Shown: piece after piece, positions 32,100 through 40,871 of the stretch
Numbering within the stretch: the stretch's first letter is position 1
Layout of the letters: every line of letters begins with the position of its first letter
DNA from: Alphaproteobacteria bacterium
Lineage (GTDB): Bacteria > Pseudomonadota > Alphaproteobacteria > CAAGCB01 > CAG-977
DNA: 44,212 bases
Assembly (NCBI GenBank): GCA_900768465.1
Contig: CAAGCY010000018.1
Span: 1-44,212, forward strand
Direction: 5' to 3'
The notes under the pieces: model-generated
What the model saw: the letters and a program-made list of their open reading frames with translations, nothing else
What the model was told of the DNA's origin: nothing
Database searches by the model: none
Made by a program: the position numbers and the translations under genes

Positions 32100-33872
32100 T
32101 TACGCCAAAGTCATCAGGGTTTGACCCGTTTTGACCTGATCGCCTTTTTGAACGGTGATTTTGGATACCGTTCCGTCCGCGGGGGCGGGAATCGGGCTTT
32201 CCATTTTCATCACTTCAATCATGGCGACGGGCTGACCTTTTTTCACGGTGTCGCCGACGGCGACCGTCAGCTTCATCACCGTTCCGGGGACGGGAGCCGT
32301 GACCGCCGTTTCCGCACCTGTCGAAGCCGAGGTTGCGGCGGCTTTCGCTTCGCCGACGGTGACGGTGTATTTTTTGCCGTTGACGGTAACCGTGTCGCCG
32401 TCCAAAGACGCTTTGTAGGCTTTTCCGTTGACTTGAACGTCAAAGTTGCCCGACGAAACGGCGGCTTTGGGTTTTTCCTTGTAGCGGACGCCGATTTTGC
32501 CGTTGCCTTTCAAGAAATTGATGCCTTTGTCGCCGCAAGCCGCCGCGATAAAGATGTTTTCGTCCGTTTCGGGCAGGGCGTTGTCCGCCAAAATCTGCTT
32601 GAAGTGGGCGATTTGTTTGTTCGGGTTGCGGTCGTTGATGGCCAAAGGCGATTCCGTCGTCGGAGGCAGTCCCAGCTGTTCGGACGCGATTTTGACGACT
32701 TCGGGATCGGGGGCGTGCGGCGTGCGGCCGAAATAACCCAGAACCATTTTGCCGTAGCCTTCGGCGATTTTCTTCCACGGACCCTGCATGACGTTGTTGA
32801 ACGCCTGCTGGAAGTAGAACTGCGACACGGGCGTAACCGACGTGCCGTAGCCGCCTTTGCGCACGACTTCCTCCATTGCGTCGACGACGGCGGGGAACTT
32901 GTCCAAAATGCCGTTGTCGCGCATCATTTGCGTGTTCGCGGTCAACGCGCCGCCCGGCAAAGGCGACCAAGGCACGCGCGGATCGACTTTCGTCGCTTCG
33001 GGCGGCAACAGGTAGTCTTTCAAGGCTTCTTTCAGCATTTCTTCGGTTTCGCGGACTTTGTCGACGTTGACGTCCATAACGAAATCCGTGCCGCGCAAAG
33101 CGTGCCAGACCGTCAGAATGTCGGGCGAGCAGGTGCCGCCCGAAACGGGAGCCATGGATACGTCAACCGTGTCCGCGCCCGCTTCCAAAGCCGACATGAT
33201 GCACAACACGGACGTTCCCGCCGTTTCATGAGTGTGGAACGAAATCGGTTTGTCGGTCAGTTTGCGCATGCGTTTGATGGTTTCATGCACAATCGCGGGC
33301 GTGCAGGTGCCGGACGCGTCTTTCAAGCACAGGGAATCGAACGGCACTTCGGCATCCAGAACGGCGCGCAAACGCTGTTCGTAGAAATCGGGGTCGTGCG
33401 CGCCCGTGCATCCGGGGGGCAAAGACATAATCGTAATGGTCAGCTGGTGTTTCAATCCCGCGTCCACAATCGCCTGTCCGCTGACAATCAGGTTTTGCGG
33501 ATCGTTCAAAGCGTCAAAGTTGCGAATGGTGGTCATGCCGTGCTTTTTGAACAGCTTGGCGTGCAGTTTGATTAAATCGGTGGACATCGAATCCAGTCCG
33601 ACGACGTTGATGCCGCGCGCCAGCGTTTGCAGGTTCGCGTCGGGACCCGCCGCCAGACGGAAGCGGTCCATTACGTCGAAAGCGTTTTCGTTGCAGTAAA
33701 AGAAAGCGGACTGGAACGCCGCGCCGCCGCCCGCTTCAAAGTAGCGGATACCCGCGTCTTTTGCCGCTTCGACGACGGGCAGGTAGTCTTTCGGCAAAAC
33801 GCGCATGCCGAAAACGGACTGAAAACCGTCGCGAAAGGCGGTACACATAAAATTGACAACTTTTTTAGCCAT
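32100..33872 (-). CDS. oadA: Oxaloacetate decarboxylase alpha subunit (biotin-carrying)
   Basis: A 590-residue carboxyltransferase that moves CO2 from oxaloacetate to its own biotin. The barrel (about 1-290) opens FMCTAFRDGFQSVFG with the metal-binding Asp, then LCLKDASGTCTP and IHT-type HTHETAGTSVL. A conserved carboxylase domain follows, then an Ala/Thr linker, and the biotinyl domain with the biotin Lys556 in EVMKMESPIPAP. AAGGA precedes the ATG. It sits between oadG and oadB as in known operons. Oxaloacetate decarboxylation yields pyruvate, so the enzyme can conserve energy when citrate, malate or fumarate is fermented. Confidence 0.96.
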   Translation of the reverse strand: MAKKVVNFMCTAFRDGFQSVFGMRVLPKDYLPVVEAAKDAGIRYFEAGGGAAFQSAFFYCNENAFDVMDRFRLAAGPDANLQTLARGINVVGLDSMSTDLIKLHAKLFKKHGMTTIRNFDALNDPQNLIVSGQAIVDAGLKHQLTITIMSLPPGCTGAHDPDFYEQRLRAVLDAEVPFDSLCLKDASGTCTPAIVHETIKRMRKLTDKPISFHTHETAGTSVLCIMSALEAGADTVDVSMAPVSGGTCSPDILTVWHALRGTDFVMDVNVDKVRETEEMLKEALKDYLLPPEATKVDPRVPWSPLPGGALTANTQMMRDNGILDKFPAVVDAMEEVVRKGGYGTSVTPVSQFYFQQAFNNVMQGPWKKIAEGYGKMVLGYFGRTPHAPDPEVVKIASEQLGLPPTTESPLAINDRNPNKQIAHFKQILADNALPETDENIFIAAACGDKGINFLKGNGKIGVRYKEKPKAAVSSGNFDVQVNGKAYKASLDGDTVTVNGKKYTVTVGEAKAAATSASTGAETAVTAPVPGTVMKLTVAVGDTVKKGQPVAMIEVMKMESPIPAPADGTVSKITVQKGDQVKTGQTLMTLA

Positions 33873-33899
33873 AGTTTTGAATCCTTGCTGTGTTCTGTT

Positions 33900-34106
33900 T
33901 TAACCGTTTTTGATTTTAAGTGCGATGGCGGCGGCAACGGCGGCATCGTCATCGGCGGAATCGGCGGTATCCGATTCCGTTTCGTCCGCAATGCCCAAAT
34001 AGTCGAAAATCCATGCCTGCGCGTACATCGCACAAACCAAAAGCAGCAAAAACAAGAAGACTCCGCCCATTCCCGCGGCGGTGATAGTGATGCCTTCCGT
34101 AATCAT
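33900..34106 (-). CDS. oadG: Oxaloacetate decarboxylase gamma subunit
   Basis: A 68-residue small subunit. One membrane helix (residues 10-35, GMGGVFLFLLLLVCAMYAQ) is followed by an acidic tail (ETESDTADSADDDA). OadG assembles alpha with beta and can bind zinc. The length, topology and location upstream of oadA identify it; sequence identity in this family is always low. AGAGGG precedes the ATG. It is the first gene of the leftward operon, divergent from tdk, with 199 bases between starts holding the promoters of both. Confidence 0.85.
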   Translation of the reverse strand: MITEGITITAAGMGGVFLFLLLLVCAMYAQAWIFDYLGIADETESDTADSADDDAAVAAAIALKIKNG

Positions 34107-34305
34107 TTTTGCCCTCTTTAGTTACTAGGTGTAATCAAAATGAAATATACAACATCCGCCGACGTTTTTCCAAGCCCTTTTTCGCGTTAACTTTTCAATC
34201 GCGTCCGAAAGCAAGCGTTTGCGCGGGGTTGAGTTTTTTTGCTTTACAGACAGGTTTTTATCCGTAATCCTGCCCCGATGTTCAACGCCTTGAAAGGGGA
34301 ATGAT

Positions 34306-34914
34306 ATGCGGGGCAGTCTGGAAGTCATAGCGGGACCGATGTTTGCGGGGAAAACGTCCGCTTTGCTGAAAAAAGCGCGCGAATTCAAGGACGAAATGGT
34401 GCTGATAAAACCGTCGTTCGATACGCGCTACGGCATTTGCGAAATCAAAACCCATGACGGAGTCGCCGCCGCCGCTTTCAATTTGAGCAATACGGACGAG
34501 ATTTTAAGCTCCGAAGCCATCGGCAAAGCCAAAGCCGTGTTCTTTGACGAAATCCAGTTTTTCACCGAACCGTATTTCGGCGGGGATGTCGTGGCGTGCA
34601 TCAAAACGCTGATGAATCGCGGAATCAGCGTTGTTTGCTGCGGACTGGATATGAACTGGAAAGGCGAAGCGTTCGACATTGTTTCCAAATTGAAAGCTTT
34701 TGCCGACTGCAATACCCAGCTCAAAGCCCGCTGCGCCGTATGCAACGAACACGCCATTTATACGCACAAGCGTACGGGACAGGGGGCGTCCATCGAATTG
34801 GGGGCGGAAGAACTGTACGAACCGCGCTGTGCCAAGCATTTCCCCTACAGCCCCGTATACGAATCCGACGATTCGGTCGCCAACGAAGAACAGGGCGATT
34901 TGTTCGACATCTGA
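34306..34914 (+). CDS. tdk: Thymidine kinase
   Basis: A 202-residue type II thymidine kinase that phosphorylates thymidine for salvage. The P-loop is GPMFAGKTSALL. The Walker B-like FFDEIQFF follows, and the lasso region has the Zn-binding pair CAVCNEHAIYTHK with a second pair-side Cys in EPRCAKHF. Length and order fit TK1-type enzymes. AAAGGGGA precedes the ATG. The Asp/Glu-rich C-terminus (EEQGDLFDI) is unlike most homologues. It is a single rightward gene, convergent with the DUF trio. Confidence 0.93.
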   Translation: MRGSLEVIAGPMFAGKTSALLKKAREFKDEMVLIKPSFDTRYGICEIKTHDGVAAAAFNLSNTDEILSSEAIGKAKAVFFDEIQFFTEPYFGGDVVACIKTLMNRGISVVCCGLDMNWKGEAFDIVSKLKAFADCNTQLKARCAVCNEHAIYTHKRTGQGASIELGAEELYEPRCAKHFPYSPVYESDDSVANEEQGDLFDI

Positions 34915-34919
34915 TTTTT

Positions 34920-35408
34920 TTATATCGGCTTTACGGCGCGTCCGTTTTTGTCCGCCAGCCCGATTAAAGCCGTCCGTCCGTCTTTGTCGGCTTTTACGAC
35001 GGCATAGGCGGCTTTGTTTTCTTTCGTGCCGGCGGGAACGGTAAGGGATGTTCTGCCGAAACGGACGGCGGGAACGCCTTTGTCGTAAACAATGGAATAT
35101 TTCAGTACGTATTCGCGCGTTCGCAAAGGTTTGGCGGGGTCGTAAACCGATAAAAACGAAACGGCGCCGATGCCGTCTTTGGACACCAGAATCTTTCCGC
35201 CCGATTCCGATACGGCTGACGGCGGAATCAAAGTGCGGTAGCGCAAACGGACGGTTTTTTCCGCGCCTTTTTGAACGACGGAAGCGATTTCAACGGGCAG
35301 CAAAAGCGTGGTTTCCGCGTTGTATACCGCGCGGTTTCGGGCGAACAGTCCGCTCAGCACGCCGACCGCGGCGAAAAAAGCGATTTGACGGAAAATACGG
35401 TTGTTCAT
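34920..35408 (-). CDS. GDYXXLXY-type membrane-anchored protein
   Basis: A 162-residue protein with one N-terminal hydrophobic helix (about 5-22, IFRQIAFFAAVGVLSGLF) and a beta-rich remainder. The stretch GAEKTVRLRY occupies the place of the GDYxxLxY signature, which is degenerate here. In many bacteria such a protein is encoded beside DUF2157 and DUF4401 membrane proteins, as here. No biochemical role is established for this group. Its start overlaps the stop of the DUF4401-like gene by four bases, so translation is coupled. It ends six bases from tdk, without a visible terminator. Confidence 0.6.
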   Translation of the reverse strand: MNNRIFRQIAFFAAVGVLSGLFARNRAVYNAETTLLLPVEIASVVQKGAEKTVRLRYRTLIPPSAVSESGGKILVSKDGIGAVSFLSVYDPAKPLRTREYVLKYSIVYDKGVPAVRFGRTSLTVPAGTKENKAAYAVVKADKDGRTALIGLADKNGRAVKPI

Positions 35409-36106
35409 TTGTTGCCTCCGATTTTTCGGGATGCCAGCTTTGCCGCCGCGCCGATGAGCAGAGCGGCGGCGGCCGCCGCATCAAGCGGCAGGGAAGCGCT
35501 CAGCAGTGCGGCAAAAAACGACAGGCAGAACAGAACAGCCGCCGAAATTCCCGCCGCCGCCGCATTTGTGAAAAAAGCGGTCGAGAACACAACGGCGGCG
35601 TTTGCGGCTCCCGTTCCCGGAAACCGAAACAGTGCGAACATTGAACAAAACAGCAAAGCGGCAAGCGTTTTTTCTTTCAAATCCATATCGCGCCACAAAA
35701 CAATCAACAACGCCAGCGCTTGAATGACCGTTGCGGCTTCGGGCAAAACGGAATCGGCGGCAAAACCGCTGCCGAACAGCCGTCCGACGGCGTCCGCCGT
35801 TTCAAACACGGGCAGGGCGAATGACAAAGCAATATAAAAACCGTGCGAAAAATGCCGCGGAGGAAACAAAGCCCCCGCCGTTCCGATTAAAGACAAAAGA
35901 CAAATCAGCTTTATGCCGTTGTCGGGGTTGTCTTTGTACAGTATTGCCGTGCCGTAAACGGCGGCGGCGCACAGGACGGCTTTCAGCACTTTGCGGGCGG
36001 CGGATTCCGCGGCGCCGTTTCGGCGGGCGGCGGATTGAAGCGGGCGTTCCAGTTCGGGGGCGAAAATACAGATGTTCAAACAGGCAAGCAGTTGGCGGAT
36101 ATTCAT
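35405..36106 (-). CDS. DUF4401-like membrane protein
   Basis: A 233-residue integral membrane protein with about seven hydrophobic segments, the last rich in Ala (PLDAAAAAALLIGAAAKL). No catalytic motif is seen. Assignment to DUF4401 rests on topology, size and position between the DUF2157-like and GDYXXLXY-like genes. It overlaps both neighbours by four bases (ATGA), so all three are translated as a coupled unit. The N-terminal MNIRQLLACLNICIFAPELE is cytoplasmic in the predicted topology. The role of the family is unknown. Confidence 0.5.
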   Translation of the reverse strand: MNIRQLLACLNICIFAPELERPLQSAARRNGAAESAARKVLKAVLCAAAVYGTAILYKDNPDNGIKLICLLSLIGTAGALFPPRHFSHGFYIALSFALPVFETADAVGRLFGSGFAADSVLPEAATVIQALALLIVLWRDMDLKEKTLAALLFCSMFALFRFPGTGAANAAVVFSTAFFTNAAAAGISAAVLFCLSFFAALLSASLPLDAAAAAALLIGAAAKLASRKIGGNK

Positions 36107-36702
36107 GACGGTCTCCGTTTCAGCCTGAAAACAGCCGCGGCGGCAAGCAGGATGTTCGACGCCGCCCAGCCTGCGAAAAACAAAGCTTCGTATTCAAAGC
36201 GCGCTTCGTTGTTCCATACGGCGAAAGCGACGTTCAGCAAAACGGGCGACAAGTAAAATTCGGCGTCGGCGGTTTCGCGCAAAAATGTCAATCCCGTCCA
36301 TAAAAACAGCGCGCCGTGCGCGGTCATGTCCCCTCCGAACGCCGCGTCAATCGAAAAAATCAAAGCGCCGACAATCAACGATCCGGCGATTCGCATGCGG
36401 GTTCCGCTGAAAAATTCGCACACCGCAAAAGCGGCGGTCAGTTCGTAAACGGTTTGTTGACGCGAAAGCAAATCCGCGCGGGGCAGAACCCAGACAATCA
36501 AACCGAAAATCAAGCTTGCGTCGCCGAACGCGGACAGCAGGAGCTTGACCGTTTTTTTCCAAAAATCAACCGATCGGAACAGCGCCGAAGCGCGCACGAA
36601 ATCGACGGCGGGCAAAACCCCCAGTCTGCACAGCAAAGCGATGTTTTTGCGCGACGCGGGTTCGTTTAAAAATTTTTCCGTTTGTTTGTCGGGAACAATC
36701 AC
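36103..36702 (-). CDS. DUF2157-like membrane protein
   Basis: A 199-residue protein starting with GTG behind AAAGGT. A soluble N-terminus of about 45 residues (with FLNEPASRKNIALLCRLG) precedes about five membrane helices. The order soluble helix then membrane segments, and the gene trio, match DUF2157 proteins; there is no diagnostic motif I can name, so the assignment is moderate. It is the first gene of the leftward three-gene unit. Confidence 0.5.
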   Translation of the reverse strand: MIVPDKQTEKFLNEPASRKNIALLCRLGVLPAVDFVRASALFRSVDFWKKTVKLLLSAFGDASLIFGLIVWVLPRADLLSRQQTVYELTAAFAVCEFFSGTRMRIAGSLIVGALIFSIDAAFGGDMTAHGALFLWTGLTFLRETADAEFYLSPVLLNVAFAVWNNEARFEYEALFFAGWAASNILLAAAAVFRLKRRPS

Positions 36703-36761
36703 GGGAATACCTTTATCTTTTAGATTGTCAACGGATTGGATTATATTTTATAGTTGGACGC

Positions 36762-38423
36762 ATGAACAGTTTTTTCAGAACTTTTTTGATGTTTTTTTTG
36801 CTTTCGTCCGCCGCGCGCGCCCAAACGCTGGACGTTTCTTCCCCGTCAGAGATGAAGCGCATCGCTTTTTCCGCCAAAGACGGGGTCGAGGTTTTCGCCG
36901 AAAGCACGGACGGCCGCTGGTGCGAAAGCATCCCGAGCTTGAAGATTTTTGCCGGCGACGACACCGTTTTTTCCGAATCGGCGCTGACAAAGCTGATGGG
37001 AAAAGTCGGGTTGATTTTGGAAAACGACTGTCCGCCCGCGCAGCAGGCGACGATAGACGGCTATGTGAACAATTCGCTGGTGTATCAGGGCGCGGCTGAA
37101 AAATTCTTTAAATGGAAGCCCGAAAAGGGCGCGCTGAAAGTCAAAATCCGTCAGCTGCAGATTGCCGCCGTCAACGGCGACAAAAGCGGCTTTACGGTCG
37201 GGGATTGGACGCCGTCGGCGGGTAACGGGCGGATTGAGGCTCACATCGATTCGTCGGCGTTGGAATACCGTGTTTATTCGAAAAACAAATCGTGCTCGAT
37301 TTTGTACACAACGGATAAACCGGCGGAGCGCGTCAAAAAATGGTCGATCGGGGTCGGCAACAATTCGTGTTCCGAAAATCTGATTTACGGCAGGGCGGAG
37401 GTCAGCGTGTTCGATGAAAACGGCGCTTTCGTCGAAACGCTGGACGGCTATTTTACCGAAGGGCGGTTTACGGGACGCAAAAATTTGAACGTTGTTCTGC
37501 TGAACCGCTACGGCGCGGGCAAAGCCGTCCAAAACATCAGCTATCTTATCGATTCGGACGCGGAACTGAAAATCCACTACGTCGGCTATATGAAAGCGCC
37601 GTACAATCCGAAAACGAAACGCTATGCGCCGTGGCAGGGGTGTTCGCCTTTTACCGTGGCGGCTGTGACGGAAAACGACATGCTTTTTTCGGAACCCGCC
37701 GTTATCGAAAATATTTTAAGGGCGGCGCAAAGCTATGCCGACATTTTTTGTCCGTCCACCGCGGCGATGAAGTTTTTTGCCGTGACCGTGCCGCAGGGAA
37801 TTGCGGGCATGGATTTGCCCGAAAACAAAGACGACAGCAACGAAAGGTTGATTTATTCTGCGCGTTTGACGCGGAAGCGCGGTCAAAAATGGATTGTCGA
37901 AGCGGGCAAAACCCAAAATCCCGCCCGTATCCGCGAAGCCGAACGGCGGGCGGAGGAATTGCGTGAAAACCAGCTGATGACGGCGGATTACAACGAACTG
38001 CTCAAATCCGATTATTTGGGCAGACTGGCGTATATGCTGGGGGCGGACAGGATGGACAATCTGCCGCTGATGCTGGCGGCGGCGCGGATGACGGGCAAGT
38101 CTCAGCGCGTAAATCTGCTGGTCAGGGTCAAGCAGGCGGGCGTTACTTCCGCTTTTGCCGATTGGCCGTCCGAGCTGCTGTTGACGGAAACGGGCGGACT
38201 GCTGAACAAAGCGGGCTGGCATTTGGTCAGCGGCAATTTGCGTCCCGCGACGGCGGAGGAACGCAAATTGCTGTCTTCCGCCAAATCGGGCGTGCTGGAA
38301 ATGACATCCGCGACCGCGTGTCAGGACGAAGCGTGTTCCGAAGTGTCCGATTTGATGACGCTTATCCGTCGCCGTTTTGAAAAACCGAACTGGACGCCGT
38401 ATGCCCGAAAGGATACCGAATGA
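36762..38423 (+). CDS. Unknown secreted protein
   Basis: A 553-residue protein with signal peptide MNSFFRTFLMFFLLSSAARA. I do not recognise the mature part. It has about nine Cys spread over the length (for example WCESIPS, NDCPPAQ, KSCSIL, NNSCSE), mostly in beta-rich stretches, and a helical part with RIREAERRAEELRENQL around residue 393-409. An ATG start is preceded only by TTGGAC, a weak site. It overlaps the next gene by four bases (ATGA), so both are coupled and may act together in the envelope. Confidence 0.7.
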   Translation: MNSFFRTFLMFFLLSSAARAQTLDVSSPSEMKRIAFSAKDGVEVFAESTDGRWCESIPSLKIFAGDDTVFSESALTKLMGKVGLILENDCPPAQQATIDGYVNNSLVYQGAAEKFFKWKPEKGALKVKIRQLQIAAVNGDKSGFTVGDWTPSAGNGRIEAHIDSSALEYRVYSKNKSCSILYTTDKPAERVKKWSIGVGNNSCSENLIYGRAEVSVFDENGAFVETLDGYFTEGRFTGRKNLNVVLLNRYGAGKAVQNISYLIDSDAELKIHYVGYMKAPYNPKTKRYAPWQGCSPFTVAAVTENDMLFSEPAVIENILRAAQSYADIFCPSTAAMKFFAVTVPQGIAGMDLPENKDDSNERLIYSARLTRKRGQKWIVEAGKTQNPARIREAERRAEELRENQLMTADYNELLKSDYLGRLAYMLGADRMDNLPLMLAAARMTGKSQRVNLLVRVKQAGVTSAFADWPSELLLTETGGLLNKAGWHLVSGNLRPATAEERKLLSSAKSGVLEMTSATACQDEACSEVSDLMTLIRRRFEKPNWTPYARKDTE

Positions 38424-39448
38424 CAAAAAGCATGATTATCGCGGTTGTTGTTTTGGCGGTGCTGTTTGCGGGGTGCGGCGTGTTTATCGGATTGCTGCAG
38501 CGTGAAGAAACCGTCCAGCAGGTTCAGCATTTTCTGATTCGCCATCGGCTGCAGAACAATATCTCGTTTGAAACGGCGCGGCTGCCTTTGTCGGACGAAG
38601 CGGCGCTGACGGGTGTTTCGCTGAAATTGTATGCTTTGCCCGATTTAAAAGTTTCGATTCAAAAGGCGGCGGTTCATTCTTATACCGAAGAACACCGTAT
38701 CCCGTCGTTTGTTTCGGCGTCGCTGACAGGTGTTCGCTTTTCGCTGGTTGACGCCGTCAAAGCCATGAAGCTGTCCGAAGAACAAATCGTTTCGGAACTG
38801 GCGGCGTTCAATCCCGTCGACGATATAGTCAATCATCCCGTCGACGCGTTGATTTTGGCGGGATGCGATGCCGTTGACGCGGATGTCGGCGTGGAATACG
38901 CTTACGCGCCGCTGGCAAAGGAAATGCGGCTGAAACTGTCGGTCAGGGACGCGTGTCTGGGACAATGGGAGCTGGACACGTTTTTGACGGGCATAACGAA
39001 CGCTCGGCAAGGGCGGCTGATGCTGGCTTTGCGCCATATCGTCCAGCGCGGCGACATTGCCGCCGATTTGCGTGATTTTCTGGACGGGGCGTCCGTCGGG
39101 AATTTGCGTTTTTCCTATACGGAAAGCGGACTGGTCGCGGGATACAAAGCGTTTGTCGATACGCTTTACATGCGCCTGCCGAATCGGGACAGCCCCGCGG
39201 AACTGAGCGACAAAGCCGTTCGCGACATCGTTACATACCTGTCGTTTTCAAACGCGCACCGCCAAAGAAACACGGAGCTGGTTAAAACGTTCGCCCGCTT
39301 TATCGCCCACCCGCAAAAGCTGACGGTTCAAAGCAAACCGCGCAAAAAAGTTCCGCTGAATGTTTTGAACGGCACTTTTGTCCGCAAGCTTGCCGATTTG
39401 CTGCTGCGGCTGGATATAACGATGACGGCGGAAGCGACAGCCGATTAA
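38420..39448 (+). CDS. Unknown membrane-anchored protein
   Basis: A 342-residue protein with an N-terminal hydrophobic segment (MIIAVVVLAVLFAGCGVFIG, about 5-24), which contains a Cys in LFAGC that could also be read as a lipobox. The rest is soluble and mixed alpha/beta, and is probably periplasmic. No family is recognised. Start overlaps the stop of the upstream secreted-protein gene. Its end overlaps the end of convergent hydE by four bases. The pairing suggests an envelope complex of two lineage-specific proteins. Confidence 0.7.
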   Translation: MTKSMIIAVVVLAVLFAGCGVFIGLLQREETVQQVQHFLIRHRLQNNISFETARLPLSDEAALTGVSLKLYALPDLKVSIQKAAVHSYTEEHRIPSFVSASLTGVRFSLVDAVKAMKLSEEQIVSELAAFNPVDDIVNHPVDALILAGCDAVDADVGVEYAYAPLAKEMRLKLSVRDACLGQWELDTFLTGITNARQGRLMLALRHIVQRGDIAADLRDFLDGASVGNLRFSYTESGLVAGYKAFVDTLYMRLPNRDSPAELSDKAVRDIVTYLSFSNAHRQRNTELVKTFARFIAHPQKLTVQSKPRKKVPLNVLNGTFVRKLADLLLRLDITMTAEATAD

Positions 39449-40491
39449 GGCTGTTTTTTCAAAAACTCGCCGTGAAAGCCTTTTCCCGTGCCGATAGTGC
39501 GCCCGATGGTCAGGATTTTCAGCTCGATACAGCTGCGGCAATGCGCGGGGGTGTCGTTGACACAGACTTTTCCGGGGTAGAGTTCGTAAAATTGGCGTAC
39601 TTCGTTGGTGGTGACATTCGGCATAACGACGTTTGCGCCGCTTTGCAAAGCAATCAGCCGTCCGCGCGGATTCAGCGTTTCCATCGCCGTCGTGGCGGGA
39701 ATGTTGATGTCGGGCAACAAAAGCCGCGTCAAAGCCATGGTTTTCAGCGACAAATCGAACGCGCGTCCTTTCGCGTCCTTTAACGGCGTGTCGGGATGCG
39801 GGATGAACGGACCGATTCCCGCCATATCGACGGGCAGACGCTTGAAAAACAAAATATCGTCCGCAATCGATTCGACGCTTTGATCGGGCAGTCCGACCAT
39901 GGAGCCCGAGCCGACTTCGTAGCCCAGCTTTTGCAAATCCAGCAAACAGCGCAGACGGTTGTCCCAGCTCATCTGCGGGTCAAGGCGGTGGTACAACTCC
40001 TTGTCCGTCGTTTCGATTCGCAGCAAATACCTGTCCGCCCCCGCGTCGCGGTAAGCTTTGTATTCATCGTACGACTTTTCCCCCATGCTGAGCGTCAAAG
40101 CCATATCCATGTCTTTTATCGCGCGGATGATGACTTTCATTTTGTCGACGGTATACCAAACGTCTTCGCCCGACTGCATGACGATTGTTTTGTAGCCCAG
40201 CTGTTTCGCCTGCGCCGCCAAATCGACGATTTGTTCGACGCTCAGACGGTAGCGGCTTTGGTTTTTGTTGTCGCGGCGGATTCCGCAATACAGGCAGTTG
40301 TTGCGGCAAAAATTTGAAAACTCGACAAGCCCGCGCAAATGCACTTCGTCGCCGACGAAAGCCTTGCGCACCGTGTCGGCGGCGTGAAACAAGGCGGCTT
40401 TTGTTTCCGCGTCGTTCGCGCTTAACAGCGCTGTCAGTTCGTCGCGGGACAAATCGTGCGTTTCCTGCGCTTTGCGGATTAAATCAAGCAT
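39445..40491 (-). CDS. hydE: [FeFe]-hydrogenase maturation radical SAM enzyme HydE
   Basis: A 348-residue radical SAM enzyme that takes part in making the dithiomethylamine ligand of the H-cluster. The [4Fe-4S] motif CRNNCLYCGI is at about 63-72. The C-terminal extra cluster motif of HydE, VCVNDTPAHCRSC, is also present. The substrate segment GSMVGLPDQSVESIADDI is typical of the BATS-type fold. Family length is standard. It is divergent from the regulator-hydG pair, with 91 bases between starts. The hydF and hydA genes are not in this window. Confidence 0.93.
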   Translation of the reverse strand: MLDLIRKAQETHDLSRDELTALLSANDAETKAALFHAADTVRKAFVGDEVHLRGLVEFSNFCRNNCLYCGIRRDNKNQSRYRLSVEQIVDLAAQAKQLGYKTIVMQSGEDVWYTVDKMKVIIRAIKDMDMALTLSMGEKSYDEYKAYRDAGADRYLLRIETTDKELYHRLDPQMSWDNRLRCLLDLQKLGYEVGSGSMVGLPDQSVESIADDILFFKRLPVDMAGIGPFIPHPDTPLKDAKGRAFDLSLKTMALTRLLLPDINIPATTAMETLNPRGRLIALQSGANVVMPNVTTNEVRQFYELYPGKVCVNDTPAHCRSCIELKILTIGRTIGTGKGFHGEFLKKQP

Positions 40492-40582
40492 GGAGCGGCT
40501 CCAAATAAAGCTTCAACTTTTATAATGATTCGGATATACTCCAAAAATCGCCGACTCCAAAGAAAAAACTGAGGAAAAGGGT
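40492..40582. promoter_or_regulatory. Divergent promoter region with three CTCCAAA repeats
   Basis: The 91 bases between hydE and the hydrogenase-system regulator hold CTCCAAA at 40499-40505, 40539-40545 and 40555-40561, and a perfect TATAAT at 40521-40526 on the plus strand without a good -35. The repeats may be sites for a shared regulator. Confidence 0.35.
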
Positions 40583-40825
40583 ATGGAAACCAGAGTTGCT
40601 TTAATCGCCGTGGTCGTGGAAAATCCCGACGCCGTTATGCCGCTGAACGCGCTGCTGCACGAATACAGCCGCTATATCATCGGGCGCATGGGCATTCCGT
40701 ATCACGTTAAAAAGCTGTCGCTCATCAGCATTGCCATGGACGCGCCGCAGGATGTCATCAGCGCCCTGTCGGGCAAGCTGGGCATGTTGGACGGCGTGTC
40801 GATTAAAACCGCTTATTCAAAGTAA
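40583..40825 (+). CDS. TM1266-type iron-only hydrogenase system regulator
   Basis: An 80-residue ACT-like protein of the family annotated as iron-only hydrogenase system regulator. The opening METRVALIAVVVENPDAV and the segment YIIGRMGIPYHVKKLSLISIAMDAP are characteristic. These small proteins are predicted to bind a ligand and modulate hydrogenase genes or maturation; the mechanism is not shown. GAGGAAAAGGG precedes the ATG. It is 46 bases upstream of hydG and divergent from hydE. Confidence 0.85.
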   Translation: METRVALIAVVVENPDAVMPLNALLHEYSRYIIGRMGIPYHVKKLSLISIAMDAPQDVISALSGKLGMLDGVSIKTAYSK

Positions 40826-40871
40826 TCTGTTGACGAAAAGGGGAGGCTCCCCGATTCGGAAAGGAAGGAAA

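Noticed and set aside
32001..33575. 524-codon plus-strand open frame
   Set aside because: Antisense to oadA, with Arg/His/Phe-rich shadow composition and no ribosome site.
36725..36754. TTGTCA-18-TATAGT before the gene at 36762
   Set aside because: It would leave almost no leader before the ATG; possible leaderless transcript but not supported enough to list.
40840..40852. GGGGAG-G-CTCCCC before hydG
   Set aside because: The loop would be one to three bases and there is no T run, so it is too small to call a terminator.
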